Shown here in pieces: positions 38,006 to 48,811 of a stretch of 64,000 nucleotides of DNA. The stretch comes from Pseudomonas poae (GTDB lineage Bacteria > Pseudomonadota > Gammaproteobacteria > Pseudomonadales > Pseudomonadaceae). Within the stretch, counting starts at the first letter, position 1; every line of letters starts with the position of its first letter. The stretch is taken from assembly GCA_004000515.1 (NCBI GenBank), contig CP034537.1, positions 6,152,001 to 6,216,000 on the forward strand, given 5' to 3'. A program made the translations under genes and the position numbers. The notes under the pieces were generated by a model. That model was not told the origin of the DNA. It made no database searches and worked only from the letters and a program-made list of their open reading frames with translations.

Positions 38006-38087
38006 GGGAGCTGGCTTGCCTGCGATTGCGGTACATCAGCTACAAACTTGTAGCCTGACACATTGCTATCGCAGGCAAGCCAGCTCC
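38006..38087. repeat. REP-like inverted repeat
   Basis: GGGAGCTGGCTTGCCTGCGAT (38006-38026) is repeated inverted as ATCGCAGGCAAGCCAGCTCCC near 38067-38087, around a 40-base spacer. The word is a familiar intergenic palindromic repeat of P. fluorescens-group genomes, and lies between convergent genes, where such repeats often sit and may also end transcription. Confidence 0.8.
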
Positions 38088-38108
38088 CACATTTGAACCT
38101 GATTGGAT

Positions 38109-38810
38109 TCAGGAAAGTGGGTACAGCGCCTCATCGAACTGCTCAAGTTTCGGGAACACCAAGGGCTGCTCATCCGCCAGCCCCTGCAAGCGTTGCCCAT
38201 ACCCCACCAAGAATGCCTGCCGCGCCTCATCACTGATGTACGGCACATGCCACGCCACAAACGGCGCCAGCACGTCATACCCCACATACGCCAACGTGCC
38301 ACGCAGAATCGGCCGCAACATGTCTTCCAGCGGCCCATGAATCGCGCCCTCACCGAACATATGCTCGCGCCCGCCCAACGTCACCGTGACCAGCGCACGC
38401 TTGCCCGCCAGCCCGCCCTGATCGTAAAAACGCTTGCCGCCGTAGCACACCCCCGACACCAGTACCCGGTCGATCCAACCCTTGAGCATCGCCGGTGCCG
38501 AAAACCAGAAGATCGGGAAGTTGAAGATCAGCAGATCCGCCCACAACACCTTGTCCAATTCACCCTGGATATCCGCCGCGATGGACTGCTTCTTCACCCC
38601 CAGGCGTTGCTCCAGGGCGTACACCAGGTAGTCAGGGTTTTCTCGCGAGGAAAAGTCCCCTGCCGACGCCACCGGGTTCCAGTTCATGGCGTACAAGTCG
38701 CTGACCTGCACTTCATGCCCCTGGCCTTCCAGCGTGGCAATGGCCTTGTCGCGCAATGCCGCAGTAAACGACTGTGGCTCAGGATGGGCGTGAACAATCA
38801 AAACCTTCAT
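38109..38810 (-). CDS. Flavodoxin-fold NAD(P)H oxidoreductase (quinone reductase family)
   Basis: 233-residue FMN/FAD-binding cytosolic reductase of the NQO/MdaB family. It begins MKVLIVHAHPEPQSFTAALR, with phosphate-binding HPEPQSF, and has WADLLIFNFPIFWFSAPAML and a long variable tail (VTLGGREHMFGEGAIHGPLE). Relatives reduce quinones or nitro compounds by two electrons. It is the last gene of the long operon starting at 49603, ten bases after the ABC ATPase gene, so it may serve the same catabolic route or be carried along. Confidence 0.88.
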   Translation of the reverse strand: MKVLIVHAHPEPQSFTAALRDKAIATLEGQGHEVQVSDLYAMNWNPVASAGDFSSRENPDYLVYALEQRLGVKKQSIAADIQGELDKVLWADLLIFNFPIFWFSAPAMLKGWIDRVLVSGVCYGGKRFYDQGGLAGKRALVTVTLGGREHMFGEGAIHGPLEDMLRPILRGTLAYVGYDVLAPFVAWHVPYISDEARQAFLVGYGQRLQGLADEQPLVFPKLEQFDEALYPLS

Positions 38811-38819
38811 GTGTCGTCC

Positions 38820-40439
38820 TCAAACAGTGTGCGCCGCCCGTTGGGCCAGCAGATGATCGAGCCAGTCTGGGTCCATCTCCGGTTCCGATGAAAACAGCAG
38901 GCCGGTGTAGTCCTGGTACGGCGGGGTGAAAATCGCACTGCGGCTGCCCTGGTCCACTACCCTGCCCCGCTGCATCACCACCACTTCGTCGGCGATGGCG
39001 CGCACGGTAGCGACGTCATGGGTGATAAACAGATAGGCCACGCCAAGCTGTTGCTGGATGCGATTGAGCAGTTTCAACACGCCCTCGGCCACCAGTTGAT
39101 CCAGGGCCGAAGTGACTTCGTCGCAGATGATCAACTGCGGGTCGGCTGCAAGGGCGCGGGCGATGCAGATGCGCTGTTTCTGCCCGCCAGACAATTCGCG
39201 CGGCTGACGCTCCATGTACACCGCCGGGTCCAGTTCGATCATCTCCAGCAATTCGGCAACGCGTGCGCGCATGGCCTTACCCTTGAGGCCGAGGTAGAAC
39301 GTCAGCGGCCGGCCGATGATATCGACGATGCGCTGGCGCGGGTTCAAGGCGGTATCGGGGATCTGGTAGATCATCTGCACACGCCGCAACTGCTCCTTGC
39401 TGCGCCGCCGAAAATCCACCGGCAGTGCCTCACCGTCGTACAGCACCTGCCCTGCCGTGGCGGGCAGCAGCCCGGTAATCAGCCGCGCCGTTGAGCTTTT
39501 ACCGCTGCCAGACTCGCCGATCACCGCCAGGGTCTGGCCGCGATACAGCTTCATCGAGACGTCGTGCAGCACCGGTTGATGCCCGTAGCTGGCACTGACT
39601 TGGCGTACCTCCAGCAGCGGTACTTCCTGGACCGGACACGCCTTGGGTTCGGTGCGAAAACTGCGCACCGCCCACAGGGATTTGGTGTAGTCCTGCTGCG
39701 GTTGGCTGAGCATGCTGCGGGTGTCAGCCTCTTCCACCAGCTTGCCGTGGCGCAGCACCATGATGCGATCGGCCATCTGCGCGACCACCGCCAAGTCATG
39801 GCTGATGTACAGCGCAGCGCTGCCGAAGGTTTTCACCGCATCGCGAATCGCCGCCAGCACTTCGATCTGAGTGGTAACGTCGAGAGCGGTGGTGGGTTCG
39901 TCGAAGATGATCAGGTCCGGGTGGCAGGCCATCGCCATGGCCGTCATCACCCGCTGCAACTGCCCACCAGACACTTGATGGGGGTAGCGCTGGCCGATGG
40001 TCTCCGGGTTGGGCAGGCGCAGCACGCGGTACAGCTCCACCGCTTCACGCTCGGCCTGGGCACGACTGACTCCTCCATTGATCACCGCCGTTTCCACATG
40101 CTGGTCAATCAGACGATGGGCCGGGTTAAACGAGGCGGCAGCGCTCTGCGCCACATAGGCAATGCGCAGTCCACGCAATTTGCGCAGCGCTTCTGGCTTG
40201 GCCTGCAACAATTGAATGCCGTCAAAACACACCGAGCCACCCACAATTCGGCAACCGTCCCGGGCGTAGCCCATCGCCGCCAGGCCGAGGGTGGACTTAC
40301 CCGCCCCCGACTCACCAATCAGCCCCAACACTTCGCCACGCTGCAAGGTCAGGTCGATCCCCTTGATCAGCGGGTGCCATGCGTCTTCGTAATGCCCTTC
40401 AATCTGCAGGTTGCGGATTTCCAGCAATGGCTTGTCCAT
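38820..40439 (-). CDS. Dipeptide/oligopeptide-type ABC transporter, fused double ATPase (DppD-DppF)
   Basis: Single protein of about 539 residues with two ABC ATPase domains, the energy source for the adjacent permeases. First half: Walker [16 protein letters not shown], signature [16 protein letters not shown], Walker [13 protein letters not shown]. Second half: Walker [17 protein letters not shown], signature [16 protein letters not shown], Walker [16 protein letters not shown] 40439 is chosen because GGAG lies 8 bases upstream. Fused ATPases of this type serve importers of peptides, glutathione or opine-like molecules. It begins two bases after the end of the DppC-type gene. Confidence 0.93.
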   Translation of the reverse strand: MDKPLLEIRNLQIEGHYEDAWHPLIKGIDLTLQRGEVLGLIGESGAGKSTLGLAAMGYARDGCRIVGGSVCFDGIQLLQAKPEALRKLRGLRIAYVAQSAAASFNPAHRLIDQHVETAVINGGVSRAQAEREAVELYRVLRLPNPETIGQRYPHQVSGGQLQRVMTAMAMACHPDLIIFDEPTTALDVTTQIEVLAAIRDAVKTFGSAALYISHDLAVVAQMADRIMVLRHGKLVEEADTRSMLSQPQQDYTKSLWAVRSFRTEPKACPVQEVPLLEVRQVSASYGHQPVLHDVSMKLYRGQTLAVIGESGSGKSSTARLITGLLPATAGQVLYDGEALPVDFRRRSKEQLRRVQMIYQIPDTALNPRQRIVDIIGRPLTFYLGLKGKAMRARVAELLEMIELDPAVYMERQPRELSGGQKQRICIARALAADPQLIICDEVTSALDQLVAEGVLKLLNRIQQQLGVAYLFITHDVATVRAIADEVVVMQRGRVVDQGSRSAIFTPPYQDYTGLLFSSEPEMDPDWLDHLLAQRAAHTV

Positions 40440-40441
40440 CC

Positions 40442-41268
40442 TCAACACTCCTTCAGGCCGCTGGACTTATGCAGCATCCAGTCGACGACAAAATTCACGC
40501 TGACGGTGATCAGCGCCACAGCCAACGCCGGCAGCAACGGGCTGATATCGCCGAAAGTAATCAACACCGCGTTATCGCGCACCATGCTGCCCCAGTCCGC
40601 CGTGGGCGGCTGAATGCCCAGGCCGAGGAACGACAGCGCGCTGATAAACAGGAACACAAAGCAGAAGCGCAAGCCGAATTCGGCAATCAGCGGCGCGGCC
40701 GCATTCGGCAGCACTTCACGAGTCACCAGCCACCACAGGCCTTCACCCCGCAGGCGCGCAGCTTCCACGAAGTCCTGCACCACCACGGTCATCGCCACCG
40801 CGCGGGACAAGCGAAACACCCGTGTTGAATCCAGCAGTGCAATCACCAGCACCAGCGACGTGGCATTGGTGCCGACCACGCTGAGGATCAACAACGCGAA
40901 GATCAGTTGCGGGATCGCCATCAGCACATCCACCACCCGCGACAAGCCCTGGTCGATCCAGCCCCCTTGATCGCCGCCACCAGCCCGCCCAAGCCACCGA
41001 GCAGAAACGCCAGCGTGGTGGTGAGGAACGCAATGCCCAGGGTGTTGCGCGCGCCATACACCAACCGGCTGAACATATCGCGCCCCAGGTTATCGGTGCC
41101 CAGCAGGAACTGGCCGCTCCAGGGCGCGAAGCCCTCGCCCACCACCTGGGTTTCGCCATAAGGCGCCAGCAGCGGCGCAAACAGCGCCACCGCGACGTAC
41201 AACACAATGATCAGCAGGCCGAACTTGGCGCTCAACGGCGCCCGTGCCACTTGGCTCAGTAGGCTCAT
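40442..41268 (-). CDS. ABC transporter permease, DppC type (frameshift near 40964)
   Basis: Inner-membrane permease with N-terminal segment LLIIVLYVAVALFAPLLAPY, the DppC-type stretch GQFLLGTDNLGRDMFSRLVY, and the cytoplasmic loop EAARLRGEGLWWLVTREVLP that docks with the ATPase. One G missing from the GGGGG run at about 40964 splits it; restored, the sequence reads AAIKGGWIDQGLSRVVDVLM and totals about 275 residues. Downstream partner of the DppB-type gene three bases away. Confidence 0.9.
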
Positions 41269-41271
41269 GGA

Positions 41272-42230
41272 CTACCCCTTGGGATGCATCAGGCGTGGGT
41301 TGCTGGCGATGGACAGCACGTCCGCCCCGGTATTGAGCAGGATGTACGTGGCGGCAAAGATCAGGCTGCAAGCCTGCACCACCGGAATGTCGCGCTTGGA
41401 CACCGAGTCCACCAGCAACTGGCCGAGGCCTGGGTAGACGAAGACCACTTCGACCACCACCACGCCCACCACCAGGTACGCCAGGTTCAGCGCGATCACG
41501 TTGACGATCGGCGCCAGCGCATTGGGCAATGCGTGCTTCCAGATAATGCGCGATTGGCTGATGCCCTTGAGCCTTGCCATTTCGATGTAAGGGCTGGCCA
41601 GCAGGTTGATCAGGGACGCGCGCGTCATGCGCATCATCTGCGCGATGACCACCAGGCTCAGGGTGGCCACCGGCAACACCGAGCGTTCCAGGATCGTGCC
41701 GAAGGTGGCATCCGGCGCCAGGTTGGACAGGCTGGGAAACCAACCGAGTTTCACCGAGAACACCAGGATCAGCAGGTAAGCCACAAAAACTCCGGGAACG
41801 ACACCGCACTGAGCGCCGAGGTGTTGAGCAAGCGATCGAACCAACTGTTGCGGTACAGCGCCGCCAGCATGCCAAGCACCAAGGCCGTCGGCACCGAAAC
41901 CAATGCCGCCAGCGCGGCCAGGCTCAGGGTGTTACCCAAGCGCGCGCCGATCAAATCGGCGATAGGTCGCTGGTTGGCGAGCGAGGCGCCTAGGTCACCG
42001 TGCAGCAGGCGCAGCAGCCATTGTGCAAAGCGCGTGAGCGGCGGCAGATCCAGCCCCAGTTGAGCCCGGAAAGCCGCCACGGTTTCCGGTGTGGCCGACT
42101 GGCCGAGCATGGCCTGGGCGATATCGCCGGGCAGCATGCCCACCGCGAGGAAGATGATCACCGAAACGGCGAACAGCGACAGCAGGCCAAGGGCGAGGCG
42201 TTGGAGGACGAGTTTGAGCAGGCTATTCAT
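41272..42230 (-). CDS. ABC transporter permease, DppB type (frameshift near 41783)
   Basis: Inner-membrane permease: MNSLLKLVLQRLALGLLSLF, the family motif GLDLPPLTRFAQWLLRLLHG DLG (read in two parts), six hydrophobic segments, and the ATPase-docking loop EMARLKGISQSRIIWKHALP. A missing G near 41783 splits the gene after SFPEFL; restoring it gives FPEFLVAYLLILVFSV and about 319 residues. Lies between the binding protein and DppC genes. Confidence 0.9.
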
Positions 42231-42295
42231 AAAAACACCTTAGAGAAACCACCACACATCCCTCCCACATTTGATAGTCATTGACTGAGAGGTCC

Positions 42296-43882
42296 CTAGG
42301 CCTGCCACCACCGCTCGATCAGCCGCAAGCCGTCCAACTCGCCGTAAGGCGCCGTCAGTGGCCCATGACTGACCCGGTTCGACCGCGCCGCCACAGAACT
42401 GGCAAACAACGGCACGATCGCCCCGCCATCATCCCGGCACAGGGCCTGCATTTCGTTGTACATCTCTTGGCGCAGCGGTGCGTTCATCTCGCCACGGGCG
42501 GCGGTCAGCAGTTGGTTGAAGCGCGCGTTGTCCCAGTGGGTCTCATTCCATGCCGCACCCTTGGCATAGCCGATGCTGAACATGCGGTCGGCCGTCAAGC
42601 TGCTGTACCAGAACGACGTGGTGAACGGCTGCTTCATCCACACATTGGAGAAGAACCCGTCGGCGGGTTCACGTACGACGTCGATATCGATACCCGCCTG
42701 ACGCGCCTGTTCCTTGAACAACACCGAGGCGTCTATCGCCCCGGTATACGCAGCGTCGGAGGCTTGCAGGCGTACCTTGAGCGACTCCACACCCGCTTTG
42801 CGCAGATAGAAACGCGACTTGTCCGGATCGTAGGTGCGCTGCTCCAGAGCGGCGTTGATAAAGCGGCTGCCCGGCTGGATCGGATGGTCATTACCCACCA
42901 GCCCATAGCCGTGCAGCACCGAGGCCAGCAGGGTCTCGCGGTTGATCGCATGTTTCATCGCCATGCGGATGTCGTTGTTCTTGAACTCGTTGCTGTCGCA
43001 CAGCATCGGGAAGGTGTAGTGCTGGGCGCCTTTGGTTTCTTCGATGACTAGGCTCGGATTGCGCTTGAGCAAGGCCACGGTTTTCAGGTCGACCTTGTTG
43101 ATCACATCCACTTGCCCGGTGACCAGCGCATTGACCCGTGCGGCGCCGTCGGCGATGGCCAGCAGTTCGGCACTGGCGAAATGCGCCCTGCCCGGTTTCC
43201 AGTAATCGGGGTTGCGCTCCAGGTCCATGCGCACGCCGGGCTCGAAGCTTTTCAGGCGATAGCCGCTGGTGCCTACACCCGCCTGCCAATCGGCGGCGCC
43301 GTCTTTGGCGGGCATGATCACCAGGTGATAATCAGCGACCACGTAGGCGAAGTCGGCGTTGCCCGAATGCAGTTCGAACACTACCGCATCGCTGCCCTTG
43401 GCACTGACGCTGGCGACATCGCCGAGCACGGTCTTGGCGGCTGAGGTGGAGTCCTTGCTCAGGTGGTGATTGATCGAAGCCACTACGTCGTCGGCGGTGA
43501 GGCTTTTGCCGTTGTGGAAGGTCACGCCTTGGCGCAAGTAGAAGGTCCACACCCGCGCATCCGGCGTGGATTCGAAACGCTCGGCCAGTTCGGGAATCGC
43601 GGTGCCGTCGACGGCAATTTCAGTCAGCGTGTTGTACACCGCCGAGAAGCCGACAAAGGTGAACGTGTCGACCCACGAACCCGGATCGCGGGAGTCCGTA
43701 GTACTACCGCCCGCCAGGCCCAGGCGCAGCACGCCGCCGGGCTTGGGTGTGGCGTCTTCGGCAAAGGCCGGAAGCGTCAGGCCCATGGAAAACGCTGCCG
43801 CCACCGCACCGGCCACGGCGCTGTGTTTGAGGAAGTCTCGTCGGTGCATTGCTTGAGTCATTTTGTTGTTGTTTTCGCTCAC
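42296..43882 (-). CDS. Periplasmic substrate-binding protein, SBP_bac_5 (dipeptide/opine) family
   Basis: 528-residue binding protein that feeds the DppBC permeases. GTG start at 43882 with GAGGAG upstream. The signal peptide bears a Tat motif (HRRDFLKHSAVAGA) and ends PAFAED. Mature features of SBP_bac_5: GGVLRLGLAGGSTTDSRDPG, VWTFYLRQGVTFHNGKSLTA, DDVVASINHHL, and KFVLKLK-type ladder later. Tat export suggests the protein folds before secretion. It lies 19 bases after the AruI-like gene, tying transport to that enzyme. Ligand may be an amino-acid derivative or peptide. Confidence 0.9.
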   Translation of the reverse strand: MSENNNKMTQAMHRRDFLKHSAVAGAVAAAFSMGLTLPAFAEDATPKPGGVLRLGLAGGSTTDSRDPGSWVDTFTFVGFSAVYNTLTEIAVDGTAIPELAERFESTPDARVWTFYLRQGVTFHNGKSLTADDVVASINHHLSKDSTSAAKTVLGDVASVSAKGSDAVVFELHSGNADFAYVVADYHLVIMPAKDGAADWQAGVGTSGYRLKSFEPGVRMDLERNPDYWKPGRAHFASAELLAIADGAARVNALVTGQVDVINKVDLKTVALLKRNPSLVIEETKGAQHYTFPMLCDSNEFKNNDIRMAMKHAINRETLLASVLHGYGLVGNDHPIQPGSRFINAALEQRTYDPDKSRFYLRKAGVESLKVRLQASDAAYTGAIDASVLFKEQARQAGIDIDVVREPADGFFSNVWMKQPFTTSFWYSSLTADRMFSIGYAKGAAWNETHWDNARFNQLLTAARGEMNAPLRQEMYNEMQALCRDDGGAIVPLFASSVAARSNRVSHGPLTAPYGELDGLRLIERWWQA

Positions 43883-43901
43883 GGTGTTGCTCCTCTAAAG
43901 A

Positions 43902-45513
43902 TCAACAGGCACAGGCATGTTTCAGCTCGATCAGGGTCACGCCATTGCGTTTGAAACCGTTGCGCAAATCCGTCTGCAACTCATCCAGGTTGCGGGGCTG
44001 GTTCACGGTGCAGCCGAATGCCTGGGCGAACAGCGCGAAATCCGGGTTGCGGGGCAGTACGCCGATGGGCTCGATATCCAGGTTGAGCATGTCGTCGCGA
44101 ATCTGGCCAAGGGCATCGTTGTTCCACAACAGCACCACCAGCGGGCTGTCCAGTTCTTCAACGGCGGTGGCCAGTTCCTGGGCGGTGTAGAGAAAGCCCC
44201 ATCGCCCACCAGCACCAGGCCCGGGCGCTGCGGTGCGCCAAACTTGGCACCGATGCCCGCCGGCAAGCCGTACCCCAAGGTGCCGTAGCCGGTGGGGTGC
44301 AGCCAGCTGCGCGGGGCACGGCTCGGGTAGGCGTAATTGCCGGTGTAGGCCAGTTGGGTCATGTCGCTGCTGATGACCGCGTTAGCGGGCAGTTCGGCTT
44401 CGATACGGTCGAGGATGGCTTGGTGGATGGACTGCAAGGGGCCGTGCCCCAGCTCTACGGCCTGACGCAATGCTGCGACTTTTTGGATCGCGGCTTCGGC
44501 GTCAGGTGATGCCGTCGGCAAGCGCTCCAGCAACGCCACAATCGTCTGATGGGCATCGCCCCGCAACGCCACGGTGCAGGGGTAGAAATCATTGAATTTG
44601 CGCGGGTCGATATCCACCCGCAGCAGCTCGCCGCTGAGAGGCAAACGCTCGCGCCAATAGTCGGTGTCGGCCATTTCCGTGCCGACTGCCAGCACCACGT
44701 CCGCCTCGCTGATCAGTTGCCAGCCAGGCTCGACACACAGGGTGGAGCCCGCGTTCAGCGGGTCATCGATCGGCAGCAAGCCTTTGCCTGCAACGCTGGT
44801 AAAAAACGGCGCCGCCAACTGCGTGCTTAAGCGCTGCAACGCCTCACCCGCAGCCAGTGCACCACCACCGGCAATGATCATCGGACGCTTGGCCGCCGCG
44901 AGTTTGGTCGCGGCCTGGTCCAGCACGTCGGTCGAGGGCAGACCACGCCCAGGACGCCGCACGACTTCATGGCTCCAATCCCACTTGATCGGCGCCGCCA
45001 GCACATCCAACGGTACCGAAATATGCACCGGCCGTGGCCGCTCGCTGTCGAATACGGCATACGCGCGAGCGACCAGCTCCGGCAGGTCTTCGGCGCTTAA
45101 CGCCACTGCAGAAAACGCCGTGATCGGCGCGGTGATCGCACGCTGGTCCTGGGTCTCATGCAAGATGCCCCAGCCCTTGCCGAGACTGGCGGTGCTGTTG
45201 ACGCTGGAAATTACCAGCATCGGAATCGAGTCGGCGTACGCCTGGCCGATGGCGGTGGCGGCATTGGTCACGCCGGGACCGGTGATCACAAAGCACACCC
45301 CGGCTTGCCGCTGACCCGCGCATAACCGTCGGCCATAAATCCCGCGCCTTGTTCATGGCGAGTGAGCACGTGACGGATGCCGCTGCCAGGCAAGCCGCGA
45401 TACAGCTCCAACGTGTGCACGCCGGGGATGCCGAACACGGTGTCAACGCCGTAGTTGGCCAACAACCGCACCAGCGCCTGGCCACCGGTCAAAGTCTTAT
45501 CGTGCATGCTCAT
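43902..45513 (-). CDS. ThDP-dependent decarboxylase, 5-guanidino-2-oxopentanoate decarboxylase (AruI)-like (two frameshifts)
   Basis: Acetolactate-synthase-superfamily enzyme. N-terminal PYR domain GGQALVRLLANYGVDTVFGI with activating Glu in LTRHEQGAGFMADGYARVSG; middle domain RPMIIAGGGALAAGEAL; ThDP motif in GLVLVGDGGFLYTAQELATA once corrected, then WNNDALGQIRDDM. Missing G bases near 45300 and 44198 split it; restored length is about 537 residues. Sequence and genomic company (acyl-CoA dehydrogenase, enoyl-CoA hydratase) resemble AruI, the 2-ketoarginine decarboxylase of the arginine transaminase route, but the aminotransferase AruH is absent, so the substrate may differ. Its start overlaps the CoA-ligase gene end by 17 bases. 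Confidence 0.7.
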
Positions 45514-47606
45514 CTCCTAGACGAATCAATGCGTCGACCGCGGTGGCGCCCCGGGCATTGACCAACAGTGGGTTCACATCCAGTTCCAACAGGTGCCCGG
45601 CGTTGGCGCAGGCGTAGTCGGCCACTGCTCGAATCGCCGCCACCAGTGCATCCATGTCCGCCACTTCACGCCCGCGAAAGCCTTGCAGCAAGGCGGCGCT
45701 GCGCAAGCTGAGCAAGGCGTTGCGAATGGCGTGGTCGGTGGTGGGCAGCAGCAGGCTGCGGCTGTCCTTGAGCAATTCAACGAGGATGCCACCGGCGCCG
45801 ATGACCAGTGCCAGGCCAAAATCATTTTCGCGCTTGATGCCCACGATCAGCTCGGCCAACGGTGGCGTGGCCATGGACTCCAGCAACAATTGATCGAAGG
45901 CGACGTTTGGCGCGTACGCAGCGAGTTCCCCGCGCATGCGTTCCAGGGCCGTGGCCAGGGCAACACCGTCCTTGAGGTTCAGCGCCACGGCGCCGGCTTC
46001 GGTTTTATGCGGCAAGTCAACACTGACGGCCTTGGAGTACCACCGGGTAGCCCAAGCGCGATGCATCACTGATCGCCTGCTCCGGCGTGCTCAGCACACC
46101 GGCTGGTGTGGTGAGGCCGAACGAGCGCAAGGCTTGCTTGGAAGCCCATTCATCCAGCGCCAGACCTTGGCCACCCAGCGCTCGTGGGCACAGTGGCTCA
46201 AGTATCGACTCGCCGCGTTCCAGCAGCACGCCACGGTTGTGCTGATAGTCGGCAATACGCCCCCACGCGGCGAGCGCGTCTTCCACGCCTTGCAGCGCAG
46301 CAATGCCTTGGGCGTGCAGGCGCTCACGCGCGTGAGCCGGCAGCAGTTCGGGAAATGCCGAGGTAACGAACCCGGTCTTTCCGTGCCGACCAAGCGCGTC
46401 GCAGAACAGCTCCAACAGCAGGTCGCACTCCTTGCGCTCACCGGTGAATTCGGCCGGGTAATCCAGCACCAGCATGGCCGCATCGGCATCGGTGCGCAGG
46501 GCGGTATCGAGCATGCTGTTGAGGGCGTCGCGGTCACCCCAGATAGCGGTGGTGAAGTCCAGCGGGTTGACCAGGTTGGCGTAGCTGGGCAGCACCTGCG
46601 CCAACTCTGTACGTTGGGCCTCGTCCAGCTTGGGCAGGGCCAGATGGTTGCGCTCGGCGTAGTCGGCAATCAACCCGGCATCACCACCGGAACAGGCCAA
46701 CGCAATCAGGCGGTTGCCTGCAGGAAGGTTGCCGCATGCGGCGGCTTTGAGGGTTTCGACAAAACTCACCGGCCCACTGACACGGATCACGCCAAGCCGT
46801 GCAAACAGACTGTCGTACAGCGCATCCGAGCCGGACAGCGAGCTGGTGTGACTCAACGCCAGCTCGGCACCGATCTGTGACACACCGGTTTTCAGCGCGA
46901 TAATCGGGATGCCCTTCTCCAGCGCTTTGTGGGCGGCACGGGCAAACCCTGGCACGTTCTTCAAGCCTTCCAGGTGCAGGCCGATAGCGGTGACACGCGG
47001 CTCATCGAGCAGCACGTCCATCAATTCGGCAACGCCCAACTGCGCCTGGTTGCCCACCGAGGCCATGTAGGCCACGGGTAGCGAGCGGTCGCTCATCGAC
47101 AGGTTATAGGCGAAGTTGCCGCTTTGGGTCAGCACCGCCACGCCCTTCTCCACCGCCTTGCCGCCATGGGCCACCGGCCACAGCGCCGAGCTGTGCAGGT
47201 AGTCGAGCAGGCCGTAGCAGTTGGGCCCGAGCAAAGCCATCTCGCCCGCAGCCTCTAATAGCTGCTGCTGCATGGCGGCACCACTGGCGCCGGTTTCGGC
47301 AAAGCCCGAGGCATAGCAGATCGCGCCACCGGTGCCGATGGCCGCCAACTCCGCGACGCAGGTCAGGGTCAGCTCTCGGTTGGTGGCGATAAATACCGCA
47401 TCCGGGCCACACGGCAAGTCGGCGATACGGCGTACACAAGGGATGCCATCGAGGCTGTCGTGCTGCGGATTGACCAGCCACATCGGCCCGGCAAAACCGC
47501 CATCGGCGCAGCGCTTGAGCGCACGGGCCATGCTGCGCCCGCCGACGAAAGCCAGGTGCCGGGGCGCGAGCAGGCGCTTGAGGTTGTCGCGAATAACCTG
47601 GGACAT
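45497..47606 (-). CDS. ADP-forming acyl-CoA synthetase, fused alpha-beta type (frameshift near 46034)
   Basis: Acid--CoA ligase releasing ADP. ATG 47606 has GGAGAA 8 bases upstream. The N-terminal CoA-binding Rossmann domain shows HLAFVGGRSMARALKRCAD and ALLGPNCYGLLDY; the phosphohistidine subdomain shows AELALSHTSSLSGSDALYDS. The C-terminal ATP-grasp part has the DLPHKTEAGAVALNLKDG and FGLALVIGAGGILVELLKD motifs. An extra C near 46034 separates the last 180 residues; removing it gives PVVLKAVSVDLPHKTEAG and about 702 residues. It would activate a short or branched acid for the acyl-CoA dehydrogenase and hydratase encoded upstream. Confidence 0.87.
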
Positions 47607-47624
47607 AAGCGTTCTCCGCGCCAA

Positions 47625-48785
47625 TCAGCGCAACAGCGGCCGCAGCAGTTCACGGGCGATGATATGGCGCTGGATTTCCGAGGTGCCTTCCCAGATCCGT
47701 TCGATCCGCGCGTTGCGCCAGATGCGCTCCACCGGCCCTTCGTCCATCAAGCCCATGCCACCGAAAATCTGCACCGCCTCATCGGCGACCTTGCCCAGGG
47801 TTTCACTGGCAAACAGCTTGGCCATCCCGGCCTCGCCGTCGGTCATGCTGCCCTGGTCCATCTTCCAGGCAGTGTGCAGGGTCAGCAGCTCAGCGGCGCG
47901 GATCTGCGTGGCCATGTCGGCCAGCTTGAAACTCACACCCTGATAGGTGCCGATCGGCTGGCCGAATTGCTTGCGATCCGCCGCCCATTGCAGCGAAACA
48001 TCCAGCGCCCGCTGGGCCTGACCGACACAGTTGGCAGCGACCATCACACGGCCAGCGGTCAGCCAGGCGTTGGCCACGTCCCAGCCTTTGCCCACATCGC
48101 CCAGCACTTTGGAAGCCGGCACCCGGCAGTCGTCGAAGAACATTTCATAGGTGTGGTAACCGCGGTTGCTCACGCACTTGGGGCCACGGCGAATGGTCAT
48201 GCCGGGGGTGCCGCGATCCACCAGGAACGAGGTCACCGCATTGCGCTGCCTTCCGTTGTGCTCGTAGGTGTCGGTGACCGCGAACACGATGGCGAAATCG
48301 GCGTGCCCGGCATGGCTGATGAAGTGCTTGCTGCCGTTGATCACAAAGTCATCGCCACTGCGCACGGCACGGGTCTTGATCGCGTTGGCGTCAGAGCCGG
48401 CACCCGGTTCAGTCAGGGCAAAACAGTCGATTTTCTGGCCCTGGATACACGGCAAGAGGTAGTCCTCGATCTGCGCGCCGGTGCACGCCATCAAGATTTT
48501 CGAGGGGCGCGCGACAAACACATGCAGCGCCCACGACACCTTCGACAACTCGCGCTCAATCAGCGCCTGGGACAGGTAATCCAGGCCGCCACCACCCACT
48601 TCCTCCGGCATGTTGAAGGCATAGAAACCGGCAGCAATCGCCTTGTCGCGGATCTGCGCTGCCAGTTCTGGCGAGACTTCGTCGGCACGGTCCACCGCTT
48701 CCTCATGGGGCAGCAATTCCTTGGCGACAAAACTGCGTACCGCGTCCACCAACATGTCTTGTTCTTGGCTGAGTTGGAAATTCAT
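47625..48785 (-). CDS. Acyl-CoA dehydrogenase
   Basis: 386-residue FAD enzyme that introduces the 2,3 double bond in acyl-CoAs. Signatures: ALTEPGAGSDANAIKTRAVR, FVINGSKHFISHAGHADFAI, and the C-terminal QIFGGMGLMDEGPVERIWRN with the catalytic Glu in this class located in the IERIWEGTSEIQRHIIARE segment. It follows the enoyl-CoA hydratase gene by 26 bases. With the CoA ligase it forms a beta-oxidation-like module for a short-chain or guanidino acid. Confidence 0.94.
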   Translation of the reverse strand: MNFQLSQEQDMLVDAVRSFVAKELLPHEEAVDRADEVSPELAAQIRDKAIAAGFYAFNMPEEVGGGGLDYLSQALIERELSKVSWALHVFVARPSKILMACTGAQIEDYLLPCIQGQKIDCFALTEPGAGSDANAIKTRAVRSGDDFVINGSKHFISHAGHADFAIVFAVTDTYEHNGRQRNAVTSFLVDRGTPGMTIRRGPKCVSNRGYHTYEMFFDDCRVPASKVLGDVGKGWDVANAWLTAGRVMVAANCVGQAQRALDVSLQWAADRKQFGQPIGTYQGVSFKLADMATQIRAAELLTLHTAWKMDQGSMTDGEAGMAKLFASETLGKVADEAVQIFGGMGLMDEGPVERIWRNARIERIWEGTSEIQRHIIARELLRPLLR

Positions 48786-48811
48786 GGCGCTACCTGTTCA
48801 GGGTGTTGTTC

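Noticed and set aside
38006..38087. The inverted repeat as a small RNA gene
   Set aside because: It matches a widespread pseudomonad intergenic palindrome and lacks promoter signs.
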